From assembly GCA_016794585.1 (NCBI GenBank), contig JAEUJM010000016.1, positions 29,488-93,487 on the forward strand: a stretch of DNA of 64,000 bases, given 5' to 3'. Shown one piece after another: positions 37,513 to 46,353 of the stretch. This DNA is from Acidimicrobiales bacterium (GTDB taxonomy: Bacteria > Actinomycetota > Acidimicrobiia > Acidimicrobiales > DATDAH01). Position 1 is the first letter of the stretch, and each line of letters starts with the position of its first letter. A model generated the notes under the pieces. That model was not told the DNA's origin. It did no database searches and saw only the letters and a program-made list of their open reading frames with translations. Position numbers and translations under genes: made by a program.

Positions 37513-38333
37513 ACGGGGTCCTTGCGGCCGAGGGCGGGGCGGAGGTCACGCCACTGGCGGACCATGCCGCGCACCCACCGGCCGTGGTCGCTCGACTTGC
37601 GTTGGAGGAAGAGCTCGACCTCGGGGTGGGTGAGGATGATCGTGTCCTCGGCTTGGATGCCGGCCAGGATGCGCTCGGCTGCCTCGGCCGTGCTCATGAC
37701 GTCGACCCCGCCCACGTCGGCGCCGTCGACCTCGTCGCCGGCGAAGACCGCGAGCATCTGGGTGTCGACGCCGGCCGGGCACACGGTGGACACCCGCACC
37801 CCGTCGTCGCGGTAGGTGATGGCCAGCCACTCGGCCAGGCCCACGGCGGCGTGCTTGGTGGCGCTGTAGGCGGCGTCGCCCATCGCCGTGAGCAGGCCCG
37901 CGACGGAGGCGGTGGTGACGAGGTGGCCGTCGCCCCGGGCCCGCCACGCGGGCAGCAGGTGCCGGGCCGCCCAGACGTGGGCCATCGTGTTGACCCGCCA
38001 GGCCCGGTCCCACACGTCGTCGTCGGTGAACGGGTCCGACAGCGTGGCGATGCCGGCGTTGGAGAAGTAGAGGTCGATGGTGCCGTCGGCGGCCGACACC
38101 TCCTCGATCAGCGCCCGCACCGAGGCCTCGCGGCCGACGTCGCAGCCCCGACCGACGGCCACGTCCGAGCCGGTGGACCGGTTGACCTCGGCCGCCACCC
38201 GCTCGGCGGCGGCCTGGTCCAGGTCCGCGCACACCAGGCGCCGCGGGCGTTCGGCGGCGAACCGGTGGGCACAGGCGGAGCCGATGCCGCCGGCCGCTCC
38301 GGTGATCACGACGACCCGGTCGGTGAGCTCCAC
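37509..38333 (-). CDS. Short-chain dehydrogenase/reductase
   Basis: A 274-residue SDR with TGAAGGIG (about 11-18), SNAG instead of NNAG, TTASVAGLLT (Ser) and YSATKH (Tyr, Lys). The C-terminal part (EVELFLQRKSSDHGRWVRGM) is longer than in minimal SDRs. GTG 38333 begins one base after the P450 stop, so both are co-translated. Likely oxidises the alcohol produced by the P450, which is inference from adjacency. Confidence 0.9.
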   Translation of the reverse strand: MELTDRVVVITGAAGGIGSACAHRFAAERPRRLVCADLDQAAAERVAAEVNRSTGSDVAVGRGCDVGREASVRALIEEVSAADGTIDLYFSNAGIATLSDPFTDDDVWDRAWRVNTMAHVWAARHLLPAWRARGDGHLVTTASVAGLLTAMGDAAYSATKHAAVGLAEWLAITYRDDGVRVSTVCPAGVDTQMLAVFAGDEVDGADVGGVDVMSTAEAAERILAGIQAEDTIILTHPEVELFLQRKSSDHGRWVRGMVRQWRDLRPALGRKDPV

Positions 38334-38334
38334 G

Positions 38335-39582
38335 TCAGGGCGCCGGGACGATGTCGAGGTGCAGCGCGAGCAGCCCGTGGAGGAGGAAGCTCTCGTTGTA
38401 CCGGAAGTCGTTGGTGTCGGCCAGGGTGTACGAGTCGAGGCGCCGGCTCAGCTCCTCGAGGGCCACCCGCAGCTCCAGTCGGGCCAAGCGGGCCCCGAGG
38501 CAGAAGTGCGTCCCCTTGCCGAAGGCGAGGTGGTCGCCGAGGCCGTCCCGTTCGGGGTCGAACCGCTCCGGGTCGGCGAACACCGCCTCGTCCCGGTTGG
38601 CCGAGGCGTAGGTGACGACGAGGCGGCGACCCTTGGGGATCAGCACGCCGCCGAGCTCGACGTCGCGGGTCGCGGTCCGGTGGAACCCCTGCACCGGGGA
38701 CGACAGGCGGAGCGACTCCTCGACGATCGTCGGGATCCGGGCCGGATCGGCCTTGACCTCGGCCCAGTGCTCGGGGTGGTCGGCCAGGTGCCGCATCAGC
38801 GCGGTCAGGGCCTTGGTCGTGGTCTCGTTGCCGCCCACGATGAGCTGCTGCACGACGCCCAGGACCTCGGCGGTGGAGAGCGGGCGGGTGTCGGTCACCT
38901 CGGGGTCGTCCTGGTCGATCCGGGCCTCGAGCAGGGAGGTGAGCAGGTCGTCCTGCGGACGGGCCCGGCGCTCGTCGAGCTCGACCTCGAGGTGGCGTTG
39001 CAGGTCGTTGATGCCCCGCTCGGCCGCGACCAGGTCGTCGACGGTGGCGCCGTCGCCGAAGCCCACGATGGCGTCATCGGACCAGCGCTTGAAGTCGGCC
39101 ATGAGGTGGTGCGGGATGTTGAGGGCGTCGGCGATGACCTCCACGGGGAGGGGCACGGCGAAGTCCTCGACGAACTCGATCCGCTCCCGGTCGATCCACG
39201 AGTCGATGAGGCGGGTGGTGATGGCCCGGACGCTGGGCTCCCGGGCGGCGATCGCACGAGGGGAGAACGCCTTCGACACCAGGCGGCGGTGGCGGGTGTG
39301 GTCGGGGGCGTCGGCCGCGATCAACATGGCCAGGCGGGGGTGGCCCTCGTCCTGGGCCGCCTTGACCCGGGCCAGGTCCTCCCGGGTGAGCGGCATGAGC
39401 GCCCGGGTCCGGCGCGAGGAGAAGGTCTCGGGGTGCCGCAGCACCTCCAGCACCAGGTCGTGACGGGTGACCAGGTACTCCTGGCTGGCCTCGATCCAGG
39501 CCACGGGCTCCTCGGCCCGCATCCGCTCGTAGTGCGGGTGGGGGCACTGGCGGGTCTCGGGGTCGGTGGGGTCGAAGGTCAC
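38335..39582 (-). CDS. Cytochrome P450
   Basis: A soluble 415-residue P450. Heme-Cys in FGKGTHFCLGARLARLE, ExxR in VEESLRLSSP, and the oxygen-activating I-helix GGNETTTKAL (the usual acidic residue of A-G-x-E/D-T kept as Glu). The length and motifs are of the bacterial class that uses ferredoxin; no ferredoxin gene lies beside it. Start ATG 39582 overlaps the MarR stop. Probably hydroxylates the entry substrate of this operon. Confidence 0.94.
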   Translation of the reverse strand: MTFDPTDPETRQCPHPHYERMRAEEPVAWIEASQEYLVTRHDLVLEVLRHPETFSSRRTRALMPLTREDLARVKAAQDEGHPRLAMLIAADAPDHTRHRRLVSKAFSPRAIAAREPSVRAITTRLIDSWIDRERIEFVEDFAVPLPVEVIADALNIPHHLMADFKRWSDDAIVGFGDGATVDDLVAAERGINDLQRHLEVELDERRARPQDDLLTSLLEARIDQDDPEVTDTRPLSTAEVLGVVQQLIVGGNETTTKALTALMRHLADHPEHWAEVKADPARIPTIVEESLRLSSPVQGFHRTATRDVELGGVLIPKGRRLVVTYASANRDEAVFADPERFDPERDGLGDHLAFGKGTHFCLGARLARLELRVALEELSRRLDSYTLADTNDFRYNESFLLHGLLALHLDIVPAP

Positions 39583-40061
39583 GGCGCCTCCGGTGTCGGG
39601 TCGGTGGTGGGGAAGTCCTGCTCGGCCTGCTGGTCGAGCGCGGCTTCGAGGGCGTCGGTGTCGAGCGCCTGCAGCGCGACGGTGGCGTCGCCGAGCACCG
39701 TCCCGAAGCGCCCGCGCAGCAGCTCCTCGGCGCGGGCGAACTGCTCGCGGCCGGCATCGGTGGCGACGAAGGACACGCCCCGGCGGTCCGCGGGGGACGC
39801 CTCCCGCTCGATCCAGCCCTGGCGCTCGAGCCCCGTGGTCAGCGCCGACATGGCGGGTCGACTGACCGCGCTGTAGCGGGCCAGCTCGAACGCCCGTTGC
39901 GGTCCACGGACCACGGCGTTCAGCGCGCGGTACTGGGGCAGTGACAGCCCGACCTCGTCCAGCGCCTGCTGGGCGATGCGGGCCAGGCGGATCACGGTCC
40001 GGATGGCGTCCGTGAGGTCGGCCGGGTCGGTGCGGTCGGTGGGGTCGGTGGGGTCGGTCAC
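39579..40061 (-). CDS. MarR-family transcriptional regulator
   Basis: A 160-residue winged-helix protein: LSLPQYRALNAVV (helix before HTH), RYSAVSRPAMSALTTGLERQGW (recognition region; VSRPAMSALTTGLERQGW) and the wing DRRGVSFVATDAG. The N-terminus is a TDPTDPTDRTDP repeat from a GGTCGGTGG-type DNA repeat at 40018-40060. GTG 40061 overlaps the synthetase stop. It lies in the middle of the operon it may control, with the acyl-CoA produced here a possible ligand. Confidence 0.9.
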   Translation of the reverse strand: MTDPTDPTDRTDPADLTDAIRTVIRLARIAQQALDEVGLSLPQYRALNAVVRGPQRAFELARYSAVSRPAMSALTTGLERQGWIEREASPADRRGVSFVATDAGREQFARAEELLRGRFGTVLGDATVALQALDTDALEAALDQQAEQDFPTTDPTPEAP

Positions 40062-41530
40062 GCCGGCAGCCGGGCCTCGCGCAGCGCCGAGCGGCGCACT
40101 TTGCCGGAGTCGTCGCGCAGCGGCTCGTCCACGAGCTCGAAGCTGCGAGGGACCTTGTAGCCGACCAGGCGTTCCCGGACGTGGGCTGCGAGCTCGTCGG
40201 CGGTGACGCCGTCGGCCTCGACGATGGCGTGGACGGTGTTGCCGAGGTCCTCGTCGGGCAGGCCGATCACCGCGCACGAGCGCACCTGCGGGTGGGACTC
40301 GACGGCGGCCTCGACCTCGGCGGGGAAGACGTTGCGGCCGCCGCACAGGATCATGTCCGTGCGCCGGTCGCCGAGGTAGAGGTAGCCGTCCTCGTCGACC
40401 CGGCCCATGTCGCCGATGCTCTCCCAGCCGTCCTCGGTCCGCCGGGCGTCGGCGCCGACGTAGCGGTAGGAGGTGCCCGGGCCGGTCGGCGGCATCATGA
40501 ACACCTCGCCCATCTCGCCGGTCGGGACCTCGTCGAGGGTCTCGGGGTGCAGGATCCGGAGCTGCGACCCGCCCACGGGCCGACCCACGGAACCGGGGTG
40601 CTCCAGCCACTCGGACCCGGTGATGTGGGTGCCGCCGATGCGCTCGGTCGAGCCGAAGGTCTCGTGCATGACCTCCGGGCCGAGCCACTCGATCCACCTA
40701 CGCATCAGCCACGGCGGGCAGGGCGAGCCGGAGGTGAGCACGAACTCGAGGCTCGACACGTCCCGGGCCAGGCGCTCCTCGTCGGGGAGGCGGGCGATGC
40801 GCAGCATCATGGTGGGGACGAGCGTCATCTTGTCCGGGCGGTGCCGCTCCACCCGCCGCAGGCACTCGGCGGCGTCGAAGCGGGGGAGCACGACCGCCGT
40901 GGCCCCGGCCAGCACCGAGCGCCAGGCCGTGGCGTAGGGGATCCCGTGGTAGAGGGGTCCGGTCACCAGGATCGCCCGCTCGGCGATGAGCATCCCGAGC
41001 GGCGACTCGGGATCGAACATCGCCGGCTCGACGCTGCAGATGAGCTTGGGTCGCCCGGTGCTGCCGCCCGAGGCCAGCGCCCGCTCGATCGCCGAGGTCC
41101 GGTCGGGGTGGGGGCCGTCGTCCAGGGTGGGCTCCGGCGCGAAGCCGGCGGGCACCGCAGGCCGCCCGGCCGCATCGGCCGGCTCTACGCCCACCACCAG
41201 GGCGGGATCGGCGCGCTCGATGATCGCCTGCCGCTCGGGCCCCGGGAGTCGGGGCGAGACGATGTTGGGCGTGGCCCCCAGCTTCCAGGTGGCGAGGCAG
41301 GCCACGAACCACTCCGGGCTGTTGGGCAGCGCGATGGTGACCATGTCGCCCTCACCCACGCCCCGGTCGGCGTAGGCCCGGGCCGTGCGGTTGGCGGCGC
41401 GCTCGAGCTCGCCGCGCGTGAGCGTCGCGTCGGGCGACCCGTCGGCGCCGCCGGCGCAGATGACGGCCACCGCGTCCGGGTCGGCCTCCGCCACGAGGCG
41501 GAAGGCGGCGGGGAACGAGCGGGCGGTCAC
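40058..41530 (-). CDS. AMP-forming acyl-CoA synthetase
   Basis: A 490-residue ANL enzyme. P-loop variant SGGSTGRPKL, THETFGSTERIGG-type adenine motif (HETFGSTERIG), LGDRRTDMILCGGRNVFP hinge and the end DDSGKVRRSALRE with the catalytic Lys. GTG 41530 overlaps the DUF35 stop. Activates an acid for the thiolase/SDR steps encoded in the same transcript. Confidence 0.92.
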   Translation of the reverse strand: MTARSFPAAFRLVAEADPDAVAVICAGGADGSPDATLTRGELERAANRTARAYADRGVGEGDMVTIALPNSPEWFVACLATWKLGATPNIVSPRLPGPERQAIIERADPALVVGVEPADAAGRPAVPAGFAPEPTLDDGPHPDRTSAIERALASGGSTGRPKLICSVEPAMFDPESPLGMLIAERAILVTGPLYHGIPYATAWRSVLAGATAVVLPRFDAAECLRRVERHRPDKMTLVPTMMLRIARLPDEERLARDVSSLEFVLTSGSPCPPWLMRRWIEWLGPEVMHETFGSTERIGGTHITGSEWLEHPGSVGRPVGGSQLRILHPETLDEVPTGEMGEVFMMPPTGPGTSYRYVGADARRTEDGWESIGDMGRVDEDGYLYLGDRRTDMILCGGRNVFPAEVEAAVESHPQVRSCAVIGLPDEDLGNTVHAIVEADGVTADELAAHVRERLVGYKVPRSFELVDEPLRDDSGKVRRSALREARLPA

Positions 41531-41988
41531 CGGTCGATCCGGAAGCCCGGCAGGTTGACCGTTCCCCGGTCGATCCACGAGACGATCACCCGGGCGCCGA
41601 TCTCGAGGCCCGAGTGCGGGTCGTCGGGGTCGACGTCGACGATGTGGGTCATCAGCCGGAACCCCTCGTCGACGTCGACCCACGACACCACGTAGGGCAC
41701 GAGGTCGAGGAACGACGGGTGCAGGCTGCGGCGCACCACCGAGAAGCTGTAGATCGTCCCGGTGCCGGCGGAGGTGCGCCAGCTCAGCTCGGTGCTGGTG
41801 CAGTGGGTGCAGTGGGCGCGGGGGTAGAACACGACCCCCTCGCACGCGTCGCACACCTGGAAGCGGAGCTCGTGCTCCTTGGTCGCCTCCCAGAAGGGCT
41901 CGGTGTCGGGCTCGGGGAACCTCGGCAGCACCCGGCGGGGCTCCTCGGGCGCAGCGGTGGTGTCGGTGACGTCGGGCGTGTCGGCCAC
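41527..41988 (-). CDS. DUF35 / Zn-ribbon OB-fold acyl-CoA-binding protein
   Basis: A 153-residue protein: two CxxC pairs (CDACEG and CTHC, about 45-60) form a rubredoxin-like zinc ribbon and the rest an OB fold. These proteins bind an adjacent thiolase-like enzyme, for example in steroid side-chain or acetone metabolism. It begins one base after the thiolase stop (GTG 41988), matching that partnership. Confidence 0.9.
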   Translation of the reverse strand: MADTPDVTDTTAAPEEPRRVLPRFPEPDTEPFWEATKEHELRFQVCDACEGVVFYPRAHCTHCTSTELSWRTSAGTGTIYSFSVVRRSLHPSFLDLVPYVVSWVDVDEGFRLMTHIVDVDPDDPHSGLEIGARVIVSWIDRGTVNLPGFRIDR

Positions 41989-41989
41989 G

Positions 41990-43186
41990 TCAGTCCCTCC
42001 CCAGCACGACGGTGCCGGACGCGTAGCGGCGGTTCAGGGTCCCGCCGGTGCCGTGGGCGATGGCGAGGCGGGCATCGGGCACCTGGGCCGTGGATTGGCC
42101 CCGGAGCTGGCGGGTGGCCTCGATGAGCAGGAAGATCCCGCGCTGGCCCGGGTGGTTCGACGAGAGGCCGCCGCCGTCGGTGTTGAGGGCCAGGCCGGGC
42201 GTGTCGAAGTTGAGCCCGCCGTTCTCGACCAGGCCGCCGCCCTCGCCCTTGGCGCAGAACCCGAGGTCCTCCAGGGCGCTCATGACGGTGATGGTGAACG
42301 AGTCGTAGACCATGGCCACGTCGATGTCGGCCGGGGTGACGCCGGCCTGCCCGAACGCCGCGGGCCCCGACCGGGTGGCCGCGGTCACCGTGATGTCGCC
42401 GCCGTTGGTCCGGTGCCCGGTGGCCTCGCCCGTGCCGAGCACCCACACCGGGTCGGTGCGACAGCCGCGGGCCACGTCTTCCCTGGCCAGGATCACCGCC
42501 CCGCCGCCGTCGGAGATCATGCAGCACTCGAGGTGGTGCAGCGGGTCGGCGATCATCGTCGAGGACAGCACCTGGTCGACGGTGATCTCGTTGGGCCCGT
42601 GCCGGAGCCCGAGGTCCTCGATGGCCTTCACCGCGTCCGGGTTGCGGACGGCGTGGTGGCGGGCGGTGACGGCGATCTCGGCCAGCTGCTCGCTCGTCGT
42701 GCCGTGCTGGTGCATGTACCGCCGGGCGACCTGCGCGTAGTCGGCCACCAGCGTCGTCCCCCAGCAGTCCTCCATGTTGGAGATGGGGTTCGGCGGGCCG
42801 AGCTCGCTGTAGCGGGCGCCGGTGCCGATGTCCGAGGCACCGCTCTTGGCCACGGCGCCGTAGCTCAGGAGGGCCACGCTGGCCGCGCCCGTGCCGAGGG
42901 CCCGGGCGGCGTGGGCCACCTGGAACTCGAACGAGCTGCCCCCGACGGTGGTGGTGTCGACGACCTTCAGCTCGTCCAGGCCGAAGTACTCGGGCATGTG
43001 CAGGCCCGGCCAGAGGATCCCGTCGCCGTCGTCGTAGAGCGCGTCGACGTCCTTCCACGTCAGCCCCGCGTCCTCGAGCGCCCGTGCGGCCGAGTGCGCC
43101 TTGATGTGCAGCGGGGTGACCGTGCCGTGGGTGTGGCGGGACGGGTACTCGTGGATCCCGACGATGGCGACCCGGGACGTGGCCAT
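41990..43186 (-). CDS. Thiolase-like acetyl-CoA acetyltransferase (SCP2-type)
   Basis: A 398-residue thiolase-superfamily protein: VAIVGIHEYPS, HHLECCMISDGGGAVI (candidate active Cys in LECCMISDG), GGLSSNHPGQRG (His) and GTGGTLNRRYASG near the end. It lacks the standard N-terminal nucleophile Cys, as in thiolase-like partners of DUF35 proteins, which may act as C-C lyases instead of thiolases. ATG 43186 overlaps the SDR stop. Confidence 0.87.
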   Translation of the reverse strand: MATSRVAIVGIHEYPSRHTHGTVTPLHIKAHSAARALEDAGLTWKDVDALYDDGDGILWPGLHMPEYFGLDELKVVDTTTVGGSSFEFQVAHAARALGTGAASVALLSYGAVAKSGASDIGTGARYSELGPPNPISNMEDCWGTTLVADYAQVARRYMHQHGTTSEQLAEIAVTARHHAVRNPDAVKAIEDLGLRHGPNEITVDQVLSSTMIADPLHHLECCMISDGGGAVILAREDVARGCRTDPVWVLGTGEATGHRTNGGDITVTAATRSGPAAFGQAGVTPADIDVAMVYDSFTITVMSALEDLGFCAKGEGGGLVENGGLNFDTPGLALNTDGGGLSSNHPGQRGIFLLIEATRQLRGQSTAQVPDARLAIAHGTGGTLNRRYASGTVVLGRD

Positions 43187-44103
43187 CAGCCGGCCTCGTC
43201 CAGGCGGCGCCGACCCTCGACCGTCGGTCGGAAGGCGCGGGGGATCTCGGCGAAGACGTCGTCGAGCTCCCACGGGCCGGCGGAGACCAGCTGGCGCTGG
43301 ATCTCGGGGTTGCTCCAGAGCGAGATGCGGTACTCCTGGACGCCGAGGATCCGACCGGTCAGCCAGCCGGACTCCTCGCTGGCCAGGTAGACGATGGCGG
43401 GGACGATGGCGTCGGGCGAGCGGCGGGGGTCGTCGTCGTCCAGCCGTCCACCGGTGGCCTTCAGCTCGGCGACGGCGTCGGCGGGGAGGGTGGCGGTCAT
43501 GCGCGTCGCCGCACCGGGGGAGATGCAGTTGGCGGTGACCCCGTACTTGGCCAGGGCGTTGGCGCAGGAGAAGGTGAACCCGACGATGCCCATCTTGGCG
43601 GCGGCGTAGTTGGGCTGGGACGGGGCGCCGTGGAGGCCGGCGATCGAGGTGAAGTTGATCAGCCGGTGATCGCCCGCACCTCGCGAGCGCCAGTGGGCGG
43701 CGGCGAACTTCGTGGTGTTGAAGCAGCCCTTGAGGTGGACGTCGATGACCGCGTCCCACTCCTCCTCGGCCATGTTGAACACCATGCGGTCACGGAGGAT
43801 CCCGGCAGCGTTCACCAGGACGTCCAGCGTCCCGAACGCGTCGACCGTGAAGTCCACGAGGTCGGCGCAGGCCTGGTGGTCGGTGACGTCGACCGCCCGG
43901 GCCACCGCGTTGCCGCCGGCGGCGACGATGTCGTCCACGACCCCGATCGCCAGTTCGGGATCGCCGCCGCTGCCGTCGAGGCCCACGCCGAGGTCGGCCA
44001 CGACCACGTGCGCGCCCTCGGCGGCCAGCCGGCGCGCGGTCGCGGCGCCGATCCCCTGCCCGGCGCCGGTGATGACCGCCACCCGCCCGTCCAGTCGTCC
44101 CAT
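43186..44103 (-). CDS. Short-chain dehydrogenase (MFE-2-like hydroxyacyl-CoA dehydrogenase type)
   Basis: A 305-residue SDR: TGAGQGIG (about 13-20), NAAG, FTSIAGLHG (Ser) and YAAAKMG (Tyr, Lys). Long loop (GVGLDGSGGDPE) and C-terminal tail resemble the multifunctional-enzyme type SDRs. ATG 44103 is chosen over an in-frame ATG at 44118 because it has a GAGGAG RBS at 8 nt. First gene of the 44103-36575 operon, in which genes overlap or nearly touch. Confidence 0.9.
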   Translation of the reverse strand: MGRLDGRVAVITGAGQGIGAATARRLAAEGAHVVVADLGVGLDGSGGDPELAIGVVDDIVAAGGNAVARAVDVTDHQACADLVDFTVDAFGTLDVLVNAAGILRDRMVFNMAEEEWDAVIDVHLKGCFNTTKFAAAHWRSRGAGDHRLINFTSIAGLHGAPSQPNYAAAKMGIVGFTFSCANALAKYGVTANCISPGAATRMTATLPADAVAELKATGGRLDDDDPRRSPDAIVPAIVYLASEESGWLTGRILGVQEYRISLWSNPEIQRQLVSAGPWELDDVFAEIPRAFRPTVEGRRRLDEAG

Positions 44104-44154
44104 CGTACTGCTCCTCAAAAGTAGTTCCAGAGTCGAATCAATATCCCGCTCCCG

Positions 44155-45192
44155 TCACGCACGGTCAAGCGTCCGCACCGCGAGGGCGGCCCGCTCGGCC
44201 ACGGACTGGCGGAAGCCGTCGACGGCCCCGGCCGGGGTGTCGCCCAGCGCCCCGTCACGGGCCCGGGTGACGACGCCCTGCACGATGCAGGCGAACCGCC
44301 AGTGGTTGAAAGCGACGTACCAGTCGAGGCGGGACAGGTCGCGACCGGAGCGGAGGGCGTAGGCCCGGGCCACCTCGTCGGCGTCGGGGAAGCCGTCCGC
44401 CATCGACGGTGCGGTGGCGGCGTCGGTCAGCGCACCGACGTCCGATCCGGGCCGGGCCCAGGTGGCGAGCAGGAACCCGAGGTCGGCCAGCGGGTCGCCG
44501 AGGGTCGAGAGCTCCCAGTCGACGACCGCGGCGACGGCGCCGTCCTGACCGGCGATGAGGTTGCCGAGGCGGAAGTCCCCGTGGACCACGACCGTGTCGT
44601 TCTCGGGCGGCACCTGCTCGCGGAGCCGGGCGACGGCCGTCCCCATGTCGGCCAGGGCGCAGGGTGCGGTCGCTCGGTACTGGTGGTCCCAGCGGTCGAG
44701 CTGGCGCTCGAGGTACCGACCCCGACGACCGTGGCCCGTGAGCTCGGGAGCATCGGGGTCGACGGCGTGGAGGTCCGCGAGCACCTCGGCCGCGGACGTC
44801 GCCAGCAGGGCCCGCTCGGCCGGGGAGGAGCTCGCCTCGGTCGTGGCGAGGTCGTGGTGCACCAGGCCCTCGACGAAGGCGGTGACGAAGAACGGTGCGC
44901 CGATGACCGAGGGGTCCTCGCAGAAGCCCACGGCCGTGGGGACGGGCACCGGCGTCGGTTGCAGCGCGGTGATGGCGCGCCACTCGCGACCCATGTCGTT
45001 GGCCGTCACCAGCACGCCGTGCAGCGGTGGTCGGCGCACGACGAAGCGGCGGCCCTCGGCGTCGGTGACGGCGTAGGTCAGGTTCGAATTGCCGCCGGCG
45101 AGGCGCTCGGGGACCAGTGGCGGTCGGGCGTCGGGGGCGTGCTCGGCGAACCAGGCCGTGAGGCCGGGAACGTCCAGACCGACGAAATCCAT
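44155..45192 (-). CDS. Phosphotransferase family protein (APH fold)
   Basis: A 345-residue kinase of the aminoglycoside-phosphotransferase fold. VVHGDFRLGN (Brenner motif) and VVDWELSTLGDP (metal Asp) are complete. The type is common beside acyl-CoA dehydrogenases (ACAD10/FadE36-like) and probably phosphorylates a hydroxyacyl-CoA or small hydroxyl compound, not a drug. ATG 45192 lies 8 nt behind TATGAT, a leaderless start. It is divergent from an LLM gene and 51 bp before the SDR-first operon. Confidence 0.87.
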   Translation of the reverse strand: MDFVGLDVPGLTAWFAEHAPDARPPLVPERLAGGNSNLTYAVTDAEGRRFVVRRPPLHGVLVTANDMGREWRAITALQPTPVPVPTAVGFCEDPSVIGAPFFVTAFVEGLVHHDLATTEASSSPAERALLATSAAEVLADLHAVDPDAPELTGHGRRGRYLERQLDRWDHQYRATAPCALADMGTAVARLREQVPPENDTVVVHGDFRLGNLIAGQDGAVAAVVDWELSTLGDPLADLGFLLATWARPGSDVGALTDAATAPSMADGFPDADEVARAYALRSGRDLSRLDWYVAFNHWRFACIVQGVVTRARDGALGDTPAGAVDGFRQSVAERAALAVRTLDRA

Positions 45193-45246
45193 ACGAATAG
45201 ATCATACTATTGACAGGGCTAGCGGGCCACTCCTACCGTGAGCGCG
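45193..45246. promoter_or_regulatory. Divergent leaderless promoters with AATAG/CTATT inverted repeat
   Basis: AATAG-ATCATA-CTATT (45196-45211) is an inverted repeat. On the - strand TATGAT ends 8 nt before the phosphotransferase ATG. On the + strand TTGACA (45210-45215) and TACCGT (45234-45239), 18 nt apart, precede ATG 45247 by 7 nt. The repeat overlaps both promoters and could be one operator for both genes. Confidence 0.6.
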
Positions 45247-46353
45247 ATGCACGCCGGCCTGGGCCTCTACTTCCAGAACCTCGAACACGCCCACAGCGAC
45301 GCGGAGGTGTTCCGCCACCAGCTGGGACTCGCCACGCGGGCCGAGGACCTCGGCTTCCAGTCGGTGTGGACCCCCGAGCACCACTTCGCGGACTACATGC
45401 TCACCCCCAACCCGCCCCAGTTCCTGTCGTGGCTGGCCGGGCGGACGAGCACGGTCCGGCTCGGGACGATGGTCACCGTCCTGCCGTGGCACGAGCCCGT
45501 CCGGGTGGCGGAGAACTTCACCCTGCTCGACCACCTCTCCGAAGGCCGGGCCGTGCTCGGCCTCGGCCGAGGCCTCGGGCGCATCGAGTTCGAGGGGTTC
45601 CGGGCCGAGATGGGCGAGTCCCGCCAGCGCTTCACGGAGTACACCGAGGCGATCCTCGATGCCCTCGAGTCGGGCGTCATCCACTACGACGGCGAGCTCT
45701 ACCAGCAGCCGGCCACGCCGATCCGGCCGGAGCCCTACGCGTCGTTCCGCAACCGGACGTTCGCCTCGGCCATCTCGCCGGCCTCGATGGACCTCATGGC
45801 CCGGCTCGGCGTCGGCCTGATGGTGATCGCCCAGAAGCCGTGGGACACCGTCGAGCAGGAGCTCGCGCAGTATCGGGACCGCTTCCGTGAGCTGAACGGA
45901 ACGGAGGCGCCGAAGCCGATCCTCTGCGTCATGGTCGGGGTGAGCCACGACCGCGCCGAGGCGGACCGCCACCGGTCCCAGTACCTCCAGACCTACGCCC
46001 GGTCGACGGTGGACCACTACGAGTTCACCAACACCGGCCTCGCCGACATCGAGGGCTACGAGTACTACGGCGCCCTGGCCAAGAACATCGAGAAGAACGG
46101 CATCGACAAGTTCAACGGCTTCCTGGCCGACCTGCAGGTCTGGGGCACGCCCGACGAGGTGACCGAGCGGATCCTCGACTACGTGAAGCGCACCGACGCC
46201 GGGGCCGTCCTCGCCACCTTGTGCTTCGGGGGCATGCCCCACGACGTGGCCGACGCCAACTTCGACCTGTACGCCCGCGAGGTCCTGCCCAACCTGCTGG
46301 CCCACGACGTGGGCGGCGACCTCGGCATGACCCACGAGCCGGTCGGCGCATGA
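45247..46353 (+). CDS. LLM-class flavin/F420-dependent oxidoreductase
   Basis: A 368-residue TIM-barrel oxidoreductase: MHAGLGLYFQNLEHAHSD, WTPEHHFADYMLTPNP, LGTMVTVLPWHEPVRVAE and GRAVLGLGRGLG fit the luciferase-like family. ATG 45247 is preferred because it is 7 nt behind a -10 box; GTG 45238 is an in-frame alternative overlapping that box. Overlaps the amidohydrolase (ATGA at 46350). The substrate is unknown; partners suggest oxidative ring or C-C cleavage. Confidence 0.88.
   Translation: MHAGLGLYFQNLEHAHSDAEVFRHQLGLATRAEDLGFQSVWTPEHHFADYMLTPNPPQFLSWLAGRTSTVRLGTMVTVLPWHEPVRVAENFTLLDHLSEGRAVLGLGRGLGRIEFEGFRAEMGESRQRFTEYTEAILDALESGVIHYDGELYQQPATPIRPEPYASFRNRTFASAISPASMDLMARLGVGLMVIAQKPWDTVEQELAQYRDRFRELNGTEAPKPILCVMVGVSHDRAEADRHRSQYLQTYARSTVDHYEFTNTGLADIEGYEYYGALAKNIEKNGIDKFNGFLADLQVWGTPDEVTERILDYVKRTDAGAVLATLCFGGMPHDVADANFDLYAREVLPNLLAHDVGGDLGMTHEPVGA

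Noticed and set aside
40018..40060. Short tandem repeat considered as CRISPR-like
   Set aside because: Units are contiguous without spacers and encode part of MarR.
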